From assembly GCF_901709675.1 (NCBI RefSeq), contig NC_051105.1, positions 13,564,604 to 13,628,603 on the forward strand: a stretch of DNA of 64,000 nucleotides, read 5' to 3'. Position numbers and translations under genes: made by a program. Shown here one piece after another: positions 42,591 through 53,438 of the stretch (positions within the stretch are counted from its first letter, which is position 1; each line of letters opens with the position of its first letter). The notes under the pieces were generated by a model. That model had not been told where the DNA came from, ran no database searches, and saw nothing but the letters and a program-made list of their open reading frames with translations. The stretch is from Syngnathus acus. Lineage: Eukaryota; Chordata; Actinopteri; Syngnathiformes; Syngnathidae.

Positions 42591-44101
42591 CGAGGGTGTC
42601 TCCACGAACCCTTGAGTTTGTTCTTCTGGCGAAAGATGGTATTGGTGATGGTAAGGTCGTATTGAGCACATTTGCTAAGAAGCAAAACCCCGTTGGAGTT
42701 GATGTTTCCAATGCCTTCCTTTCCAATGGTGCCCTTCCAGAGGTGGTGGTCTCGGCCCACTCTGGCATTGAAATCTCCCAATATAATAATTTTGTCCTCC
42801 TTGGGGATTTTTGACAATACCTCATCCAGACAGGCATAGAAGGCATCTTTTTCTTACTCATCGGAAACGAGGGTAGGTGCATAAGCACTAAGAACTGTTG
42901 CCGTCTGGTTGTTGGCCAGCACCAGACGGAGGGTCATCAGGCGCTCACTGATTCCCACAGGGAGTTCAAAGAGCTGACTGATCAGTTGGTTCTTGAGGGC
43001 AAAACCAACCCCATGGATCCTAGGCTCATCTGTGGCCTTTCCTTTCCAGAAGAAAGTGTATCCACCCTTTTCCTCCTTCAGATGACCTTCCTCTGCCCGT
43101 CGGGTTTCTGAAAGAGCATCTATGTCAATCCAGCATCTTCTCAGTTCCCTGGCAATGATGGCGGTTCTCCTCTCCGGCCTATCACTGGTTACACTGTCCA
43201 TTAGTGTGCGCACATTCCATGCTCCAAAATTCATGTTTCTGTGTTTTTGACCGCATATTGGTGATCCCTCTGAAAGCGGTAATCCAGTCGGGAGGTTTGA
43301 GGCAGACTATGTTTAGGGCACCTTTTCTAGCCCTTTCTCCGTCAGGGGTGAGCAGAGTGGATCTTAAAAAGGGCTGCTCAGTCGTGGATGCAGCTACCAC
43401 AGAGCTCTTTCTTCCTCGGTCCAAGAGCCCAACGATCATCTAACATCCACCGCCTGATGTGCCATTTACTGGTCGCCACAGGACTTTAATCCGGGATGTA
43501 AGGTGGATTCCCTGAAAAAGACGCCTGTGCGTGACTTTGTTTAAAGTGGGGAGACTGGTGCACAGACAGTCACCACACTGACCTTGACAGATCGGGGTCA
43601 GAATCCAGTGGCAAAGAGACCAAGACGACTGGTGACCCTTTTCTGCTGCAGCCTTCATCCGCCTTCTCAGCCGTTGTGACGCCTCCCCTTAGGTCAGCCA
43701 TCATCCTCCGCCTGGTCCACCGTTGAGGTCTTCACTATTTACCCATAGCTGGAGCTGTTTACCCACAGCCGGGACAGTGGTTGATGGGCAGTAGGGCGTG
43801 TCAACACACCGGTGGGCCTACATGTCACATCTCTGGGGCCCACTGCTGCTCCGAGATCCTGCACAACTTAGCCTGGGACCGCAGGGTGCCAGTTGCCGTG
43901 TGTGGCCACGAGGAGGCGTGTGCAAGTCTTGGCAATGGAGAGGCTGTGTACCAGCTGAGGAGGCTTATGCACTCGGCTCCTCTTTTCACCCCCGGAAACA
44001 GAGGGCTAGCCGATGGCGGTAGCTGAAAGCAGAAAAGTGGCAAGCAGAGGCAGCATGCACAAACTACAGGCACTACTATGTATACTATGTATACTATGTA
44101 T

Positions 44102-44256
<155 letters not shown>

Positions 44257-44258
44257 CT

Positions 44259-45843
44259 TACAGGACTGTCTCAGAAAATTAGAATATTGTGATAAAGTTC
44301 TTTATTTTCTTTAATGCAATTAAAAAACCAAAAATGTCATACATTCTGGATTCATTACAAATCAACTGAAATATTGCAAGCCTTTTATTATTTTAATATT
44401 GCTGATTATGGCATACAGCTTGAGAAAACTCAAATATCCTATCTCAAAATATTTGAATATTTCCTCAGACCAAGTAAAAAAAAAAAGATTTAAAACAGCA
44501 AAACAAAATCAAACATTTGAAAATGTCCATTAATGCACTCAGTACTTGGTTGGGAATCCTTTTGCACGGATTACTGCAACCAATGCGGCGTGGCATGGAG
44601 GCAATCAGCCTGTGGCATTGCTGAGGTGTTATGGATGCCCAGAATGCTTCAATAGCGGCCTTTAGCTCATTTGCATTGTTGGGTCTGGTGTCTTTCAGCT
44701 TCTTCTTCACAATTCTCTAATGGGGTTCAGGTCAGGGGAATTGGCAGGCCAATTGAGGGCAGTAATGCCATGGTCAGTACACCATTTACTGGTGGTTTTG
44801 GGACTGTGGGCAGGTGCCAGATCATGCTGGAAAATGAAATCATCATCACCATAGAGCTTTTCAGCAGACGGAAGCATGTAGTGCTCTAAAATCTGCATTT
44901 ACTCTGGCCTTGATGAAACACAGTGGACCAACACCAGCAGCTGACATGGCTCCCCAAACCATCGCTGACTGTGGGAACTTCACACTGGATTTCAAGCAAC
45001 TTGGATTTTGCTCCTCTCCAGCCTTTCTCAAGACTCTGGCGCCTTGACTTCCAAATGAAATACAAAACTTGCTTTCATCTGAAAAGAGGACTTTGGACCA
45101 CTGCAACTTTCCAGTGCTTCTTTTCCATAGCCCAAGTCAGACGCTTCTTCCGTTGTCTTGAGTTCAGAAGTGGCTTGACCATGGGAATACGGCTATTGTA
45201 GGCCATTTCCCGGACACGTTTGTGAACAGTGGCTTTTGATACCTGGACTCCAGCTTCAGTCCACTCTCTTTGAAGCTCCCCCAAATTCTGGAAGCGACTC
45301 TTCTTCACAATGCTGTTAAGGCTGCGGTCATCTCTCTTGGTTGTGCAGCGTTTCCTGCCGCATTTCCCCCTTCCAACAGACTTTTTGTGGATGTGCTTTG
45401 AAACTGCACTCTGTGAACAGCTTGCTCTTTGAGAAATTTCTTTTTGTGTCTTACCCTACTGATGGAGGGTGTCAATGATGGTCCTCTGGACAGCAGTCAG
45501 ATCAGCAGTCTTCCCCATACTTATGATTTAGTTTACTGAACCAAGCTGAGTGTTTTTCAAGGCTCAGGAAACCCTTGCAGGTGTTTCGAGTTAATTAGAC
45601 CATTCGATTAGTTGAATACCCTACTAGTATACTTTTTCATGATATTCTAATATTTTGAGATGGGATATTGGAGTTTTCTTAAGCTGTACGCCATAATCAG
45701 CAATATTAAAATAATAAAAGGCTTGCAATATTTCAGTTGATTTGTAATGAATCCAGAATGTATGACATTTTAGTTTTTTTAATCGCATTACAGAAAATAA
45801 AGAACTTTATCACAATATTCTAATTTTCTGAGACAGTCCTGTA
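44259..45843 (-). mobile_element. Tc1-type element, complete ends
   Basis: Element 44261-45841 with inverted repeats of about 200 bp starting CAGGACTGTCTCAGAAAATT and a TA duplication on both sides. The two repeats are nearly identical, so the insertion is not ancient. Confidence 0.93.
44465..45308 (-). pseudogene. Tc1-type transposase, several frameshifts
   Basis: Pieces in order: LQREWTEAGVQVSKATVHKR (second HTH), WSKVLFSDESKFCISFG (first Asp), SAMVWGAMSAAGVGPLCF, FIFQHDLAPAHS (second Asp), ALNWPANSPDLNPI (third residue, disturbed by a 1-base insertion), then KKKLKDTRPNNANELKAAI. About three frame changes. Family is DD34E Tc1. Confidence 0.9.
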
Positions 45844-45879
45844 TATACACTCTATGTGTATGTGTATACAGTATATACA

Positions 45880-46420
45880 GGGTCCGGCAATGATCTGACA
45901 CACTTGTAGGTTTAATAAAATGCAAATAAATTAAAGAAACAAAAAAGTTTTTTTTATTTCTGAAAAGTACATAGGTATGATGCCATTTTGTTTCGTTTTG
46001 TTTCATTTCAATTTCGTTTTGTGTTGAATAATGTTATTTTGGTTTTACCGCTGCCACATTTTCTGGAGTTCTGGCGGTGCGAGGTCAGCCGGTTGATTTT
46101 CGTTTCAATGATGATCCACTGGCTCTGAAGTTAGTAACCCATAACAAGATCGAGTTTCGAGCAGGTACGGGATCATGTCTACCAAGTCTGAAGCGCAAAC
46201 GGAACGCTCGTTGTGTTGCAGTTACAGATTCGTTCTTGATAAACGTTTCCACAATGAAAGTGCGATGCTCACCGGTCCAATTCATGTTAGCAACTGAAAC
46301 GAAACAAAATAACATTATTAGAAAACGAAACGAAGATAAATATATATACAGAGAATACAGAAAAAAATTGCGGAAAACCATATTATGTATATAAAAGACA
46401 TAAATAGATTTGCATTTCAT
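45880..46420 (-). mobile_element. mariner-type element, partial
   Basis: One end, GGGTCCGGCAATGATCTGAC, is present at 45880. No matching inverted end was found to the right, where a Tc1 terminal fragment abuts. Confidence 0.6.
46085..46285 (-). pseudogene. mariner-type transposase N-terminus (HTH)
   Basis: Starts MNWTGEHRTFIVETFIKN, followed by TATQRAFRLRF and NSILLWVTNFRASGS, the helix-turn-helix found at the start of a mariner subgroup (DUF4817-like). The catalytic part is missing. Confidence 0.7.
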
Positions 46421-46510
46421 TGAGGGAAATAAGTATATGATCCCCTAGCAAAACATGGCTTGGTGGCAAGCACAGATGTCAGACATTTCTTGTAGTTAAT
46501 TACAAGGTTT
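46421..46510. mobile_element. Tc1-type terminal repeat fragment
   Basis: TTGAGGGAAATAAGTATATG followed by ATCCCCTAGC is the terminal repeat of a common fish Tc1. Only one end. Confidence 0.55.
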
Positions 46511-47985
46511 GTGCACAGATCAGGTGTTCTTGGGGTCATAGAAAAACACAAATTACCTAAATATGTTGTTATAAATGATACCGAAAATTATAATATGGAA
46601 GAAGTGGCAAACAGTTTTAATCAGTTCTTTGTAAATGTTGGGCCTCAAATAGCAAAAAACATACCGATTCCAGCGCCAGATGTAGGCAACAGAGATAAAT
46701 TAATAGAAAGGAATCCTCACTCAATGTTTCTGAAGGCAGTTGATGAAAATGAAATCATTAAGATTGTAAAACAATGCAAAAATAAAACATCTACCGACTG
46801 CAATGGGGTTGATATGATGTTAGTTAAGCAAATCATTGAGGGGATTTCAAAGCCACTTGTGTACATCTGTAACTTGTCATTTTTAACTGGTACATTTCCA
46901 AAGAAGATGAAAATTGCTAAGGTCATTCCTCTTTATAAAACTTGGAGCAAACACAACTTTACAAACTACAGACCTATCTCAATATTGCCACAACTCTCAA
47001 AAATATTGGAAAAGCTTTTTAACAGTAGAATGGATGGATTTTTGGAAAAACAAATTATTTGCAGAGAACCAATATGGTTTTAGAGTAAACAGATCAACAG
47101 CACAGGCATTAATGGAATCAATCGAGGAAATCACAGATGTAATAGACAACAAACGACATGCAGTAGGAATTTTCATTGACCTCAAAAAAGCTTTTGACAC
47201 AATTAATCATAATATACTATTCAATAAATTAGAAAAATATGGGATAAGGGGATTAGTATTAGACCGGATAAAGGATTATCTGCGAGAACGGCAACAGTAT
47301 GTAAAGTTGGGTAATCACTGCTCTGGATATTTGGACATAGCTTGTGGTGTTCCACAAGGGTCAGTTTTAGGCCCTAAATTATTTATTTTGTACATAAATG
47401 ACATGTGCAAAGTCTCTAAAGAACTAAAACTCGTCAATTTTGCAGATGACACAAATATCTTTTGTTCAGGTGATAACATCCAACAAGTGGAATCAGTGTT
47501 GAATGAGGAAATGAAAAAAATAAAAATGTGGTTCGACTGGAACAAATTATCATTAAATGTAAGTAAGACCAAGTTTATGGTATTTGGCAAAGCGAACATA
47601 AAGATACAAATAGAAATAGATGGGACTGAAATTGAAAGGGTGCAGGAAAACAAATTTCTTGGGGTTATAATAGATGACAGGCTGAGTTGGAAGCCACACA
47701 TCAAAAACGTAAAGTCTAAAATTTCAAGAAGCATGGCAGTCATATACAAAGCAAAAGAATTACTGGATTATCATACACTTCGTTCACTTTATTGTTCTCT
47801 TGTCTTGCCCTATTTGCATTACTGTGCTGAGGTTTGGGGGAATACTTACTATAAAACTTCACTACAGCCACTTATCATTCTGCAGAAAAGAGCAATAAGG
47901 ACTATTCATAAAGTCAACTACTTGGAACACACAAATCCACTTTTCATACAATCCAAACTATTGAAATTCACTAATTCAAAAAGTC
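46511..47985 (+). pseudogene. L2/CR1-type LINE reverse transcriptase
   Basis: A first frame (to about 47030) carries a linker (EEVANSFNQFFVNVGPQIAK) and FTNYRPISILPQLSKILEKL. After one frame slip the second continues with NQYGFRVNRSTAQALMESIE, FIDLKKAFDTINHNILFNKL, GVPQGSVLGPKLFILYIND and VNFADDTNIFCSGDN (catalytic), then the C-terminal IHKVNYLEHTNPLFIQSKLL. The frame then runs into unrelated sequence at about 47985. Truncated at both ends, otherwise well preserved, and AT-rich unlike the GC-rich LINE copies nearby. Confidence 0.85.
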
Positions 47986-48675
47986 TTCACTCCTCCGGTC
48001 TCGCGTCAACCCTCAGTTCCCAGTCCCGTAAAGGGTATACTCGTCGTGGCCACGGTCTTTCCTGGTTGTCGCCTCTGCCTCTGGGAACATCAGGTATCTT
48101 GCGATCCGGCTCGAAGGACCAATTTATGTTAGGTTTATTTCCTAAACATCTCACAAACAATGAGGAGAGAAGACGCTTCCAGTTACTTGCAAGGAGAATT
48201 AGGAGAGCTGTATGCTGTTCTCTCACCTATTCTCCTTGCAAGGAGAATAGGAGAGCCGTATGCTGGTCTCTCAACTACTCGAATCAGCTCTCCCATCAAC
48301 CTCACTTTTATTTGGTTTGAGGTCCCCAAGTTACATAAGGGGTTATCTAAGGGGTTTCTTGCAGAGTCTCTGCAAGCAGACATCAGCAGATAAGCTCTTT
48401 TGCACGTCATTTCATCATATCATCTAACAGCAGAAAGGTCTTCTCCGGTGGTTTCCTCTTATCGCCGGCTTGAGATCAGCTGGGGCGAAACAAAGGCAAC
48501 AGATTTCGGCTCCTCTGCTTTTGTTCCTTATTCACTACACACTTTCCACAGCGATCACAAATGTATAATAACACATAATATCATATCATAATGAAATATT
48601 ACTCCGACACTGTCCATGTGCCTTCTGGAGCAGGGGAACCTTGTGGGCACTGCAGGATTTTTAGCCATTGCAGCA
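47986..48675. other. Unclassified sequence, possible LTR-derived
   Basis: It interrupts the preceding LINE. It contains two near copies of about 50 bp around CTTGCAAGGAGAAT(T)AGGAG (48187 and 48235). One frame stays open for about 110 codons but matches nothing known to me. It may be part of a retroelement. Confidence 0.3.
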
Positions 48676-49001
48676 GCATCCATCCATCTTCTATACCATT
48701 TGTCCCCACTGGGGTCACGGGCGTGCGAGAGCCTATCACAGCAGTCATTGGGCAGTAGGCGGGGGACAACCTGAACTGGTTGCCAGCCAATCGCAGGGCA
48801 CACAGAGACGAACAACCATTCACACGCGCACTCACACCTAGGGGCAATTTGGAATTCTCAATCGGCCTACCAAGCATGTTTTTGGAATGTGGGAGGAACC
48901 CATGCGGGCACAGGGAGAACATGCAAACTTCACACAGGGAGGGCCGGAGGTGGAATCGAACCTGCAGCCTTCTAATTGTGAGGCGGACGTGCTAACCAGT
49001 G
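48676..49001 (-). mobile_element. V-SINE
   Basis: Keeps the GGAT tail, the body and most of the tRNA head (GGAATCGAACCTGCAGCC). No clear target duplication was seen. Confidence 0.85.
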
Positions 49002-49108
49002 TCAAATTTGGAGTCTGATTGATTGCATGGAGAGGGGTTTTATTCAATTTACACAGTTGACTTAGCTGCAGGTGACATTGTGTCTAAGGAGCAGGAGTGG
49101 TATTTAAT

Positions 49109-49552
49109 AGGGGTGTAACGATTCATCGATACACATCGATTAATCGATATAATGCTCTACGATTTATTGGCATCGATGCTAAACGTAAACATCGATTTAT
49201 ATCGCCGTGTTTGACCTCGGACATTAGACGCGACTTTATTTTGAAATCCAGTTCATTGTTGCTTGCTTCCTCTTTCCGGGAGCAGTACGCGGCGTGTTGT
49301 GTTGTGAGCAGAGCAGGCACGTGAAAGGGGAGCCGACAACTACGCGGCTCCTGGGCTGGTGCTATGGCTAGTGTCCAAGAAGACGAGGAAATCCGCTCCC
49401 CTTTGGGCTTCAAGTCATTCGTTTGGAAGCACTTTGGATTCCAAAGAAAAGATGGCTCAACGGACAATTAAAATTATTGTAAATAAATAGTTCAGTAATG
49501 CACTTTAAAGTTAATGGTATTACAAAAAAAGAAAGAATATTCCCTAGGACTA
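49109..49552 (+). mobile_element. ZBED-type hAT, 5' end
   Basis: Begins TAGGGGTGTAACGATTCATC with CATCGAT repeats, the left end of a fish hAT family. No right end was found. Confidence 0.65.
49364..49468 (+). pseudogene. BED-finger start of a hAT transposase
   Basis: MASVQEDEEIRSPLGFKS is followed by FVWKHFGFQRKDG, the conserved start of a BED finger (VWKHFGF), and a stop before the zinc ligands. The frame is 35 codons long. Confidence 0.6.
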
Positions 49553-49564
49553 TCATCATCATCA

Positions 49565-50282
49565 TTTAAAAACCTTAGAGGTATATCACCAGAGATGCCT
49601 CAAAAAAATCCTCAGGATCAGTAGGGAAGGTCGACGCACCAACACCAGCGTCCTGAAGGAGGCTGACATCCCTACCATCACTGCCACCATCGTACAACAC
49701 CAGCTCAGATGAACTGGTCATGTTGTCCGCATGCCTGATCTCCGACTTCCAAAACAAGTTCTCTACTCCCAGCTTGTTGAAGGAAAACGTGCCCAAGGAA
49801 GCCAGATGATGAGGTATAAGGACAACATTAAAACAAACCTCAGAAGGTTCCACATAGACCTTAAAACCTGGGAAGACATGGCAAAAGATAGGTTGACATG
49901 GAGAAACCTTGTCCGTGAGGGTGCTGCACTTTGTAATGCTGACGTCCACTGTACTGCAGAAGACAAGCCCAGACTCAGAAAGAAGAGATCATCCACCAAA
50001 CAGGTCCAACCCAAGCCCACCACCACATTCAACTGTCCACACTGCACAAGAACAATCGGGTCCAGGATCGGCCTTCACGCCCATCTGAAGTGTTAAAAAG
50101 TCTCTGACAAAGGCAAAGGCACTTTGCCTTTGTCAGAAACCTTTTAATTATAACTCAGGGTGCAAAACCCTGTAAGGTTACCCAAAATACGCCTGAAACA
50201 CTTTAGGAACAACACGGGGACAGGACCAAGGACCTAGACGGGGGACAGTCATACTCAACCACGAGTGACCGCCTATGATGAT
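49565..50282 (+). mobile_element. I/Nimb-like LINE 3' end, 5'-truncated
   Basis: Corresponds to the last part of the LINE at 38278-44080 and has the same 3' end (GAGTGACCGCCTATGATGAT), followed directly by a TG microsatellite. Confidence 0.85.
49596..50096 (+). pseudogene. LINE ORF2 C-terminus with CCHH finger
   Basis: Reads RRTNTSVLKEADIPTITATI, a TGA in place of Trp (QLR*TGHVVRM), then DLRLPKQVLYSQLVEGKRA and the finger CPHCTRTIGSRIGLHAHLKC, in which the last His of the longer copy is Cys. Confidence 0.85.
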
Positions 50283-50335
50283 GGTGTGTGTGTGTGTGTG
50301 TGTGGATGTGTGTGTGTGCGTGCTTGTGCGTGTAG
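50283..50335. repeat. (TG)n microsatellite
   Basis: TG dinucleotide run after the LINE 3' end. Confidence 0.95.
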
Positions 50336-50663
50336 GTCGTTTAGGGTGGTTATACCCGTTCCACTCTTTCTATGTCACACACACATTTGGTTGAACTGGA
50401 GAAAGTTATCTGGCATTCAGAATTTGAAGCCACAAAAAAACAACTTTACAGATTTGCACAAACGGTAGCATTTATTCATTGATAGCGGCAGAGGTACGTA
50501 CTCTACGTGTTACATACAGTCCTCTGATTGTTTTTTTGCCCCGATCTACGTAAAACTTAATGTCCTCTGATTGGTTCATCGGGTCTTCACATTATGGATG
50601 TATATATAATACGGAAGCCAAACAAAACAATTTCACAGATTTTGGAGTCCACACAAAAGGCAC
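50336..50663. other. No gene recognised
   Basis: Contains two TCCTCTGATTG repeats (50520 and 50562). Nothing codes. Confidence 0.4.
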
Positions 50664-50997
50664 TGTCAGGACTCGTCCCGGGTTGCTTTATTATGTCTGT
50701 TACCATGGTTTCTGTTCGCGTCGCCCCTCCCCTCCTGTGCTACCTCACAATCATTGTAATCGCAGTGACCTGCCTCTTGTTACCTGTCTTGTATTTAAGT
50801 CCTGTCTGTGTGTCACTCCCTGTCAGATCATTGTTCTGTTAATGTCATGTCTTTTGTCTCACGTCTCTGTTCAGTTTCTGTTGTTGGTTTTGTTAGTCAG
50901 TTACGTCAGTCTGCCGAGTCTGTTAGTTTGTGTTTTCGCCAATAAACCCTGGTCCAAGCTGCACTTGGTCACCCTGCTCCATTCCATTCGTGACAGA
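50664..50997 (+). mobile_element. LTR (334 bp), gypsy-type likely
   Basis: Bounded by TGTCAGGACTCGTCCCGGG and CCATTCGTGACA, a TG...CA structure with short inverted ends TGTCA/TGACA. Contains CTTGTATTTAAG, a TATA-like box near 50794, and the poly(A) signal AATAAA near 50941. The second LTR was not found. Downstream sequence is a GC-rich minisatellite region, not a recognisable gag. Confidence 0.7.
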
Positions 50998-51099
50998 ATG
51001 ATCCGACCATCACAGCGACCAGCGCTTGGACCTTCCTCTATCAGCTCCCGCTGCGACGCCCGATCCACGTCCGTCGTCCGAGCATGTTCCAGCGCCATG

Positions 51100-51330
51100 G
51101 GCTTCGCAGCCGCCATCGGACTTTGCTCCAGCGACGCCGGACCCGCGGCCGCCATCGGAGTTCCCCCCGGCGCCATCGGCTCCGCGGCCACCATCGGACT
51201 TCGTTCCAGCGACGCCGGATGCACGTGCGCCATCGGGATCCACCTTTGCGCCGCCGGATCCGCGGCTGTCGCCGGACTTTGGCCAGCGCCATCGGACTCG
51301 CTGCCGCCATCGGGTCCCACCCCAGCGTCA
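51100..51330. repeat. GC-rich CCATCGGA-type degenerate repeat
   Basis: Recurring blocks of GCCATCGGACTT/GCCGCCATCGG and GCGACGCCGGA about 40 to 75 bp apart follow the LTR. Long ORFs on both strands come from this. Confidence 0.7.
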
Positions 51331-51651
51331 CCGGCATTGCCGGGCCTCGTGCCAACAATGCCGGACCCGCGATCATCAGAGACCCTGCTCCCACTGCTGA
51401 AACACGCGTCTGACTCCTGCTGCTGCGTGCAGCTCTGGCTTCCTGTATGCCGCCGTGTTTGCGGCTGTGACTCTTGCCGCTGCACGCGGTTCTGACTCTC
51501 CGTTTGCCGCAGAGTGCGGTTCTGTTTCCCCGAGTTTCCGCCGATTGCGGTTCTGTCCCCGAGTTTCCGCCGATTGCGGTTCTGTCCCTGAGTTTCCGCC
51601 GCGTGCGGTTCTGTCCCCGAATAGCCGCCGATTGCGGTTCTATTTCCTAAA

Positions 51652-52369
51652 TTCACTAAAGCACTAAATTCCTGGGAGTCCACATCACAGACGACCTCAC
51701 CTGGACTGTGAACACCACAACACTGGTCAAGAGGGCACAGAAGCGCTTGTACTTCCTGCGGAGGATGAGGAGAGCCCACCTGCCCCCACCCATCATGAGG
51801 ACGTTCTACCGAAGCACCATAGAGAGCATTCTGACAAGCTGTCTCTCGGTGTGGTGTGGAGGTTGCAGCGCCTCCGATTGGAAGAACCTGAGGAGAGTGG
51901 TGAGGACAGCAGAGAGGATCATCGGGGCTCCTCTTCCCTCCATTCAGGACTTGTCATCCCAGCGCTGCGTGTCCCGAGCCCGTAATATTATCAGTGACCC
52001 ATCACACCCCCACCATGGACTGTTCTCCCTGCTGCCCTCTGGGAAGAGGTTTCGCAGCATCCGCTGCAGGTCCACCAGGTTCTGCAATAGTTTTTTCCCT
52101 GCTGTCGTCAGACTGTTGAACATTCAAACGTAGCATTCCTCTGCACACTTGTAAATACTGCTTTTGTCTCCTGCACTGTTTACATACTTTATCACTGCTG
52201 CACTTTGTACTTTATAATTATCTTATTTCATATTTTTATATAGAATGTCACTTTTTAACCAGCCGAAATACCACTACATTGTTGAAAGCCGTATGCAACG
52301 AAATTTCGTTTTGTACACACCTAGTGTTGACAAAATGACAATAAAGTTCTGTCTAAGTCTGTCTAAGTC
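51652..52369 (+). mobile_element. L2-type LINE, 5'-truncated, with target duplication
   Basis: Encodes the RT C-terminus and a 3' UTR ending in TCTAAGTC repeats. TCTATTTCC flanks it on both sides (about 51638 and 52367), and the minisatellite resumes in register. Confidence 0.85.
51657..52133 (+). pseudogene. L2 RT C-terminal region
   Basis: Reads FLGVHITDDLTWTVNTTT, RAQKRLYFLRRMRRAHL, MRTFYRSTIESILTSCLSVW and LFSLLPSGKRFRSIRCRST to a stop. Open throughout but 5'-truncated, so not functional. Confidence 0.85.
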
Positions 52370-52699
52370 TATTTCCCTGAGCTGCCGCCGATTGCGGTTC
52401 TGTTTCCCCGGGTTGCCGCCGATTGCGGTTCTGTCCCCGAGTTTCCGCCGATTGCGGTTCTGTCCCCGAGTTTCCGCCGATTGCGGTTCTGTCCCCGAAT
52501 AGCCGCCGATTGCGGTTCTGTTTCGCCGAGTTGCCGCTGATTGCAGTTCTGTTTCCCTGAGTTGCCGCCGATTGCGGTTCTGTTTCCCCGAGTTGCCGCC
52601 GATTGCGGTTCTGTTTCCCCGAGTTGCCGCCGAGAGCGGTTGTTTCCCCAGTCGCCGCTGAGCGCGGTTCAGACTTTGTCACAGACCAGTGGGGTCATC

Positions 52700-52766
52700 T
52701 GGACTGGTGCGCTTTTGAGAAAATTAAAGGCTTTTAAGTGTGCCTTAAGGTCCAGAAAATACGGCA
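52700..52766. mobile_element. pogo-type MITE end fragment
   Basis: GTGTGCCTTAAGGTCCAGAA followed by AATACGG resembles the right end of the 12974-13838 family. Confidence 0.5.
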
Positions 52767-52956
52767 ATTTAAATTTGTCTTTTCTCATATATAAGCTTTT
52801 TGTTTTAATTTTCTCAATCAACCAGGTCATGACACACATGACACAACACATCTATTGACTCTAAAAAAAAACCATATTGACACAAAGCAAATAACATGTA
52901 GTGTTTCTCAACCATAGACAATAATCAGAAAATAATCATTTAAATTGTTGTGTTAC

Positions 52957-53098
52957 TTGACTGAGGGATGACTTCACACTGGGTGCAGCTGGACAGCCCG
53001 ACAGGATGGTCAAAGTAAGTGTACTGCACTTTTGCACAGTAGCGCTCTCCCTCCTTTAAATTGTTAATGGACACAGAGGACACAGCATCTTCATATTT
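52957..53098 (-). CDS. Class II cytokine receptor gene A, second D2 exon
   Basis: Acceptor CTATTCAACAG (ends 53099), donor GTAACA from 52956, 142 bases. Encodes KYEDAVSSVSINNLKEGERY, then YCAKVQYTYFDH and SCTQCEVIPQS. The L..G..YC.KVQ pattern is the F-strand signature of D2 in this family, and the CTQCE cysteines match the usual C-terminal disulphide. Enters in phase 0 and leaves in phase 1 with one A, which joins GC of the TM exon as Ser. It is separated from the next upstream exon by only 197 bases, a normal fish intron. Confidence 0.9.
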
Positions 53099-53295
53099 CT
53101 GTTGAATAGTAGAAATTTCCATGGTAGTTATTATTATCCATGATGAAATAAACCAATATTGTTCAAGATCCCAGTTGATAGTCAGTGACCACCAATGATT
53201 ATTCATGGTTAGCACCATGTTTGCATTTTCTTGTCATGCTACCACCTTTCCCTTTATTTTAGGCATTCATACTAATTTGTCTTAAAGTGTCTTAC

Positions 53296-53438
53296 CTCCA
53301 AGTGTTCTCCCTCTTTTCCAAAGTAAATCCTATGTTTTATGTGGTCACCTTCCAGAGCGATCCCATTTTTTCTACTTAAATAAACAGTGAAGAAACCAGG
53401 GCGTGCACTCAGGCGAACTTCAGGACTACAAAGGGTAC
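53296..53438 (-). CDS. Class II cytokine receptor gene A, first D2 exon
   Basis: Acceptor TTCTCCTACAG (ends 53439), donor GTAAGACAC from 53295, 143 bases. Encodes TLCSPEVRLSARPGFFTVYL, then SRKNGIALEGDHIKHRIY and FGKEGEHLE. The P.(V/M)....R.G...V and Y.(V/I)YFG(K/R)EGE text is typical of D2 A-to-C strands of fish CRFB chains. Enters in phase 1 and leaves in phase 0. A Cys (LCSPE) pairs in the family with one at the D1/D2 boundary. Confidence 0.9.

Larger units (their letters stand above)
38332..43234 (-). pseudogene. LINE ORF2: endonuclease, RT and CCHH finger
   Basis: The ATG at 43232-43234 opens MNFGAWNVRTLMDSV. The endonuclease has LSETRRAEEGHL, YTFFWKGKA, LSAYAPTLVSDE, an in-frame TAA at 42854, then IIILGDFNARVGRD and, across a hAT insertion, WHLIDYVIVRARDRRDV and CWTDHRL. 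The linker is open at 41449-42204. RT pieces: NNKASGPDGIPVEVL, GNYRGISLLSTVGKVLGRVL, FIDLTKAFDTVDR, TGVKQGCIIASTL and LQYADDNAIAAHS (catalytic). The C-terminus has RWTGHLIRVADTRLPKQMLY and a CCHH finger, CPHCTKICGSRIGLCAHLRTH. Removing each insertion plus one target duplication brings the flanking coding DNA back together. Own damage is slight: one stop and a few small frame breaks. Confidence 0.85.
38278..44080 (-). mobile_element. Near full-length AP-endonuclease LINE (I/Nimb-like)
   Basis: Spans a GC-rich 5' UTR (about 43440-44080), an endonuclease, RT and a C-terminal zinc-finger region, and ends with GAGTGACCGCCGATGATGAT. Four hAT-type insertions interrupt it (39702-39914, 40188-40518, 40599-41448, 42263-42582). 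A 5'-truncated relative lies at 49565-50282. I/Nimb affinity is inferred from the C-terminal CCHH motif. Confidence 0.88.
51500..52670. repeat. 31-bp minisatellite split by an L2 insertion
   Basis: Units like GTTGCCGCCGATTGCGGTTC TGTTTCCCCGA (31 bp, with 28-bp variants) occur at 51500-51650 and 52377-52670. The two arrays were one before the L2 inserted. Confidence 0.9.

Noticed and set aside
50560-51779. Reading frames of 311 (plus) and 292 (minus) codons
   Set aside because: GC-rich degenerate repeats after an LTR create open frames on both strands; composition is repetitive and no gag or other domain is visible.
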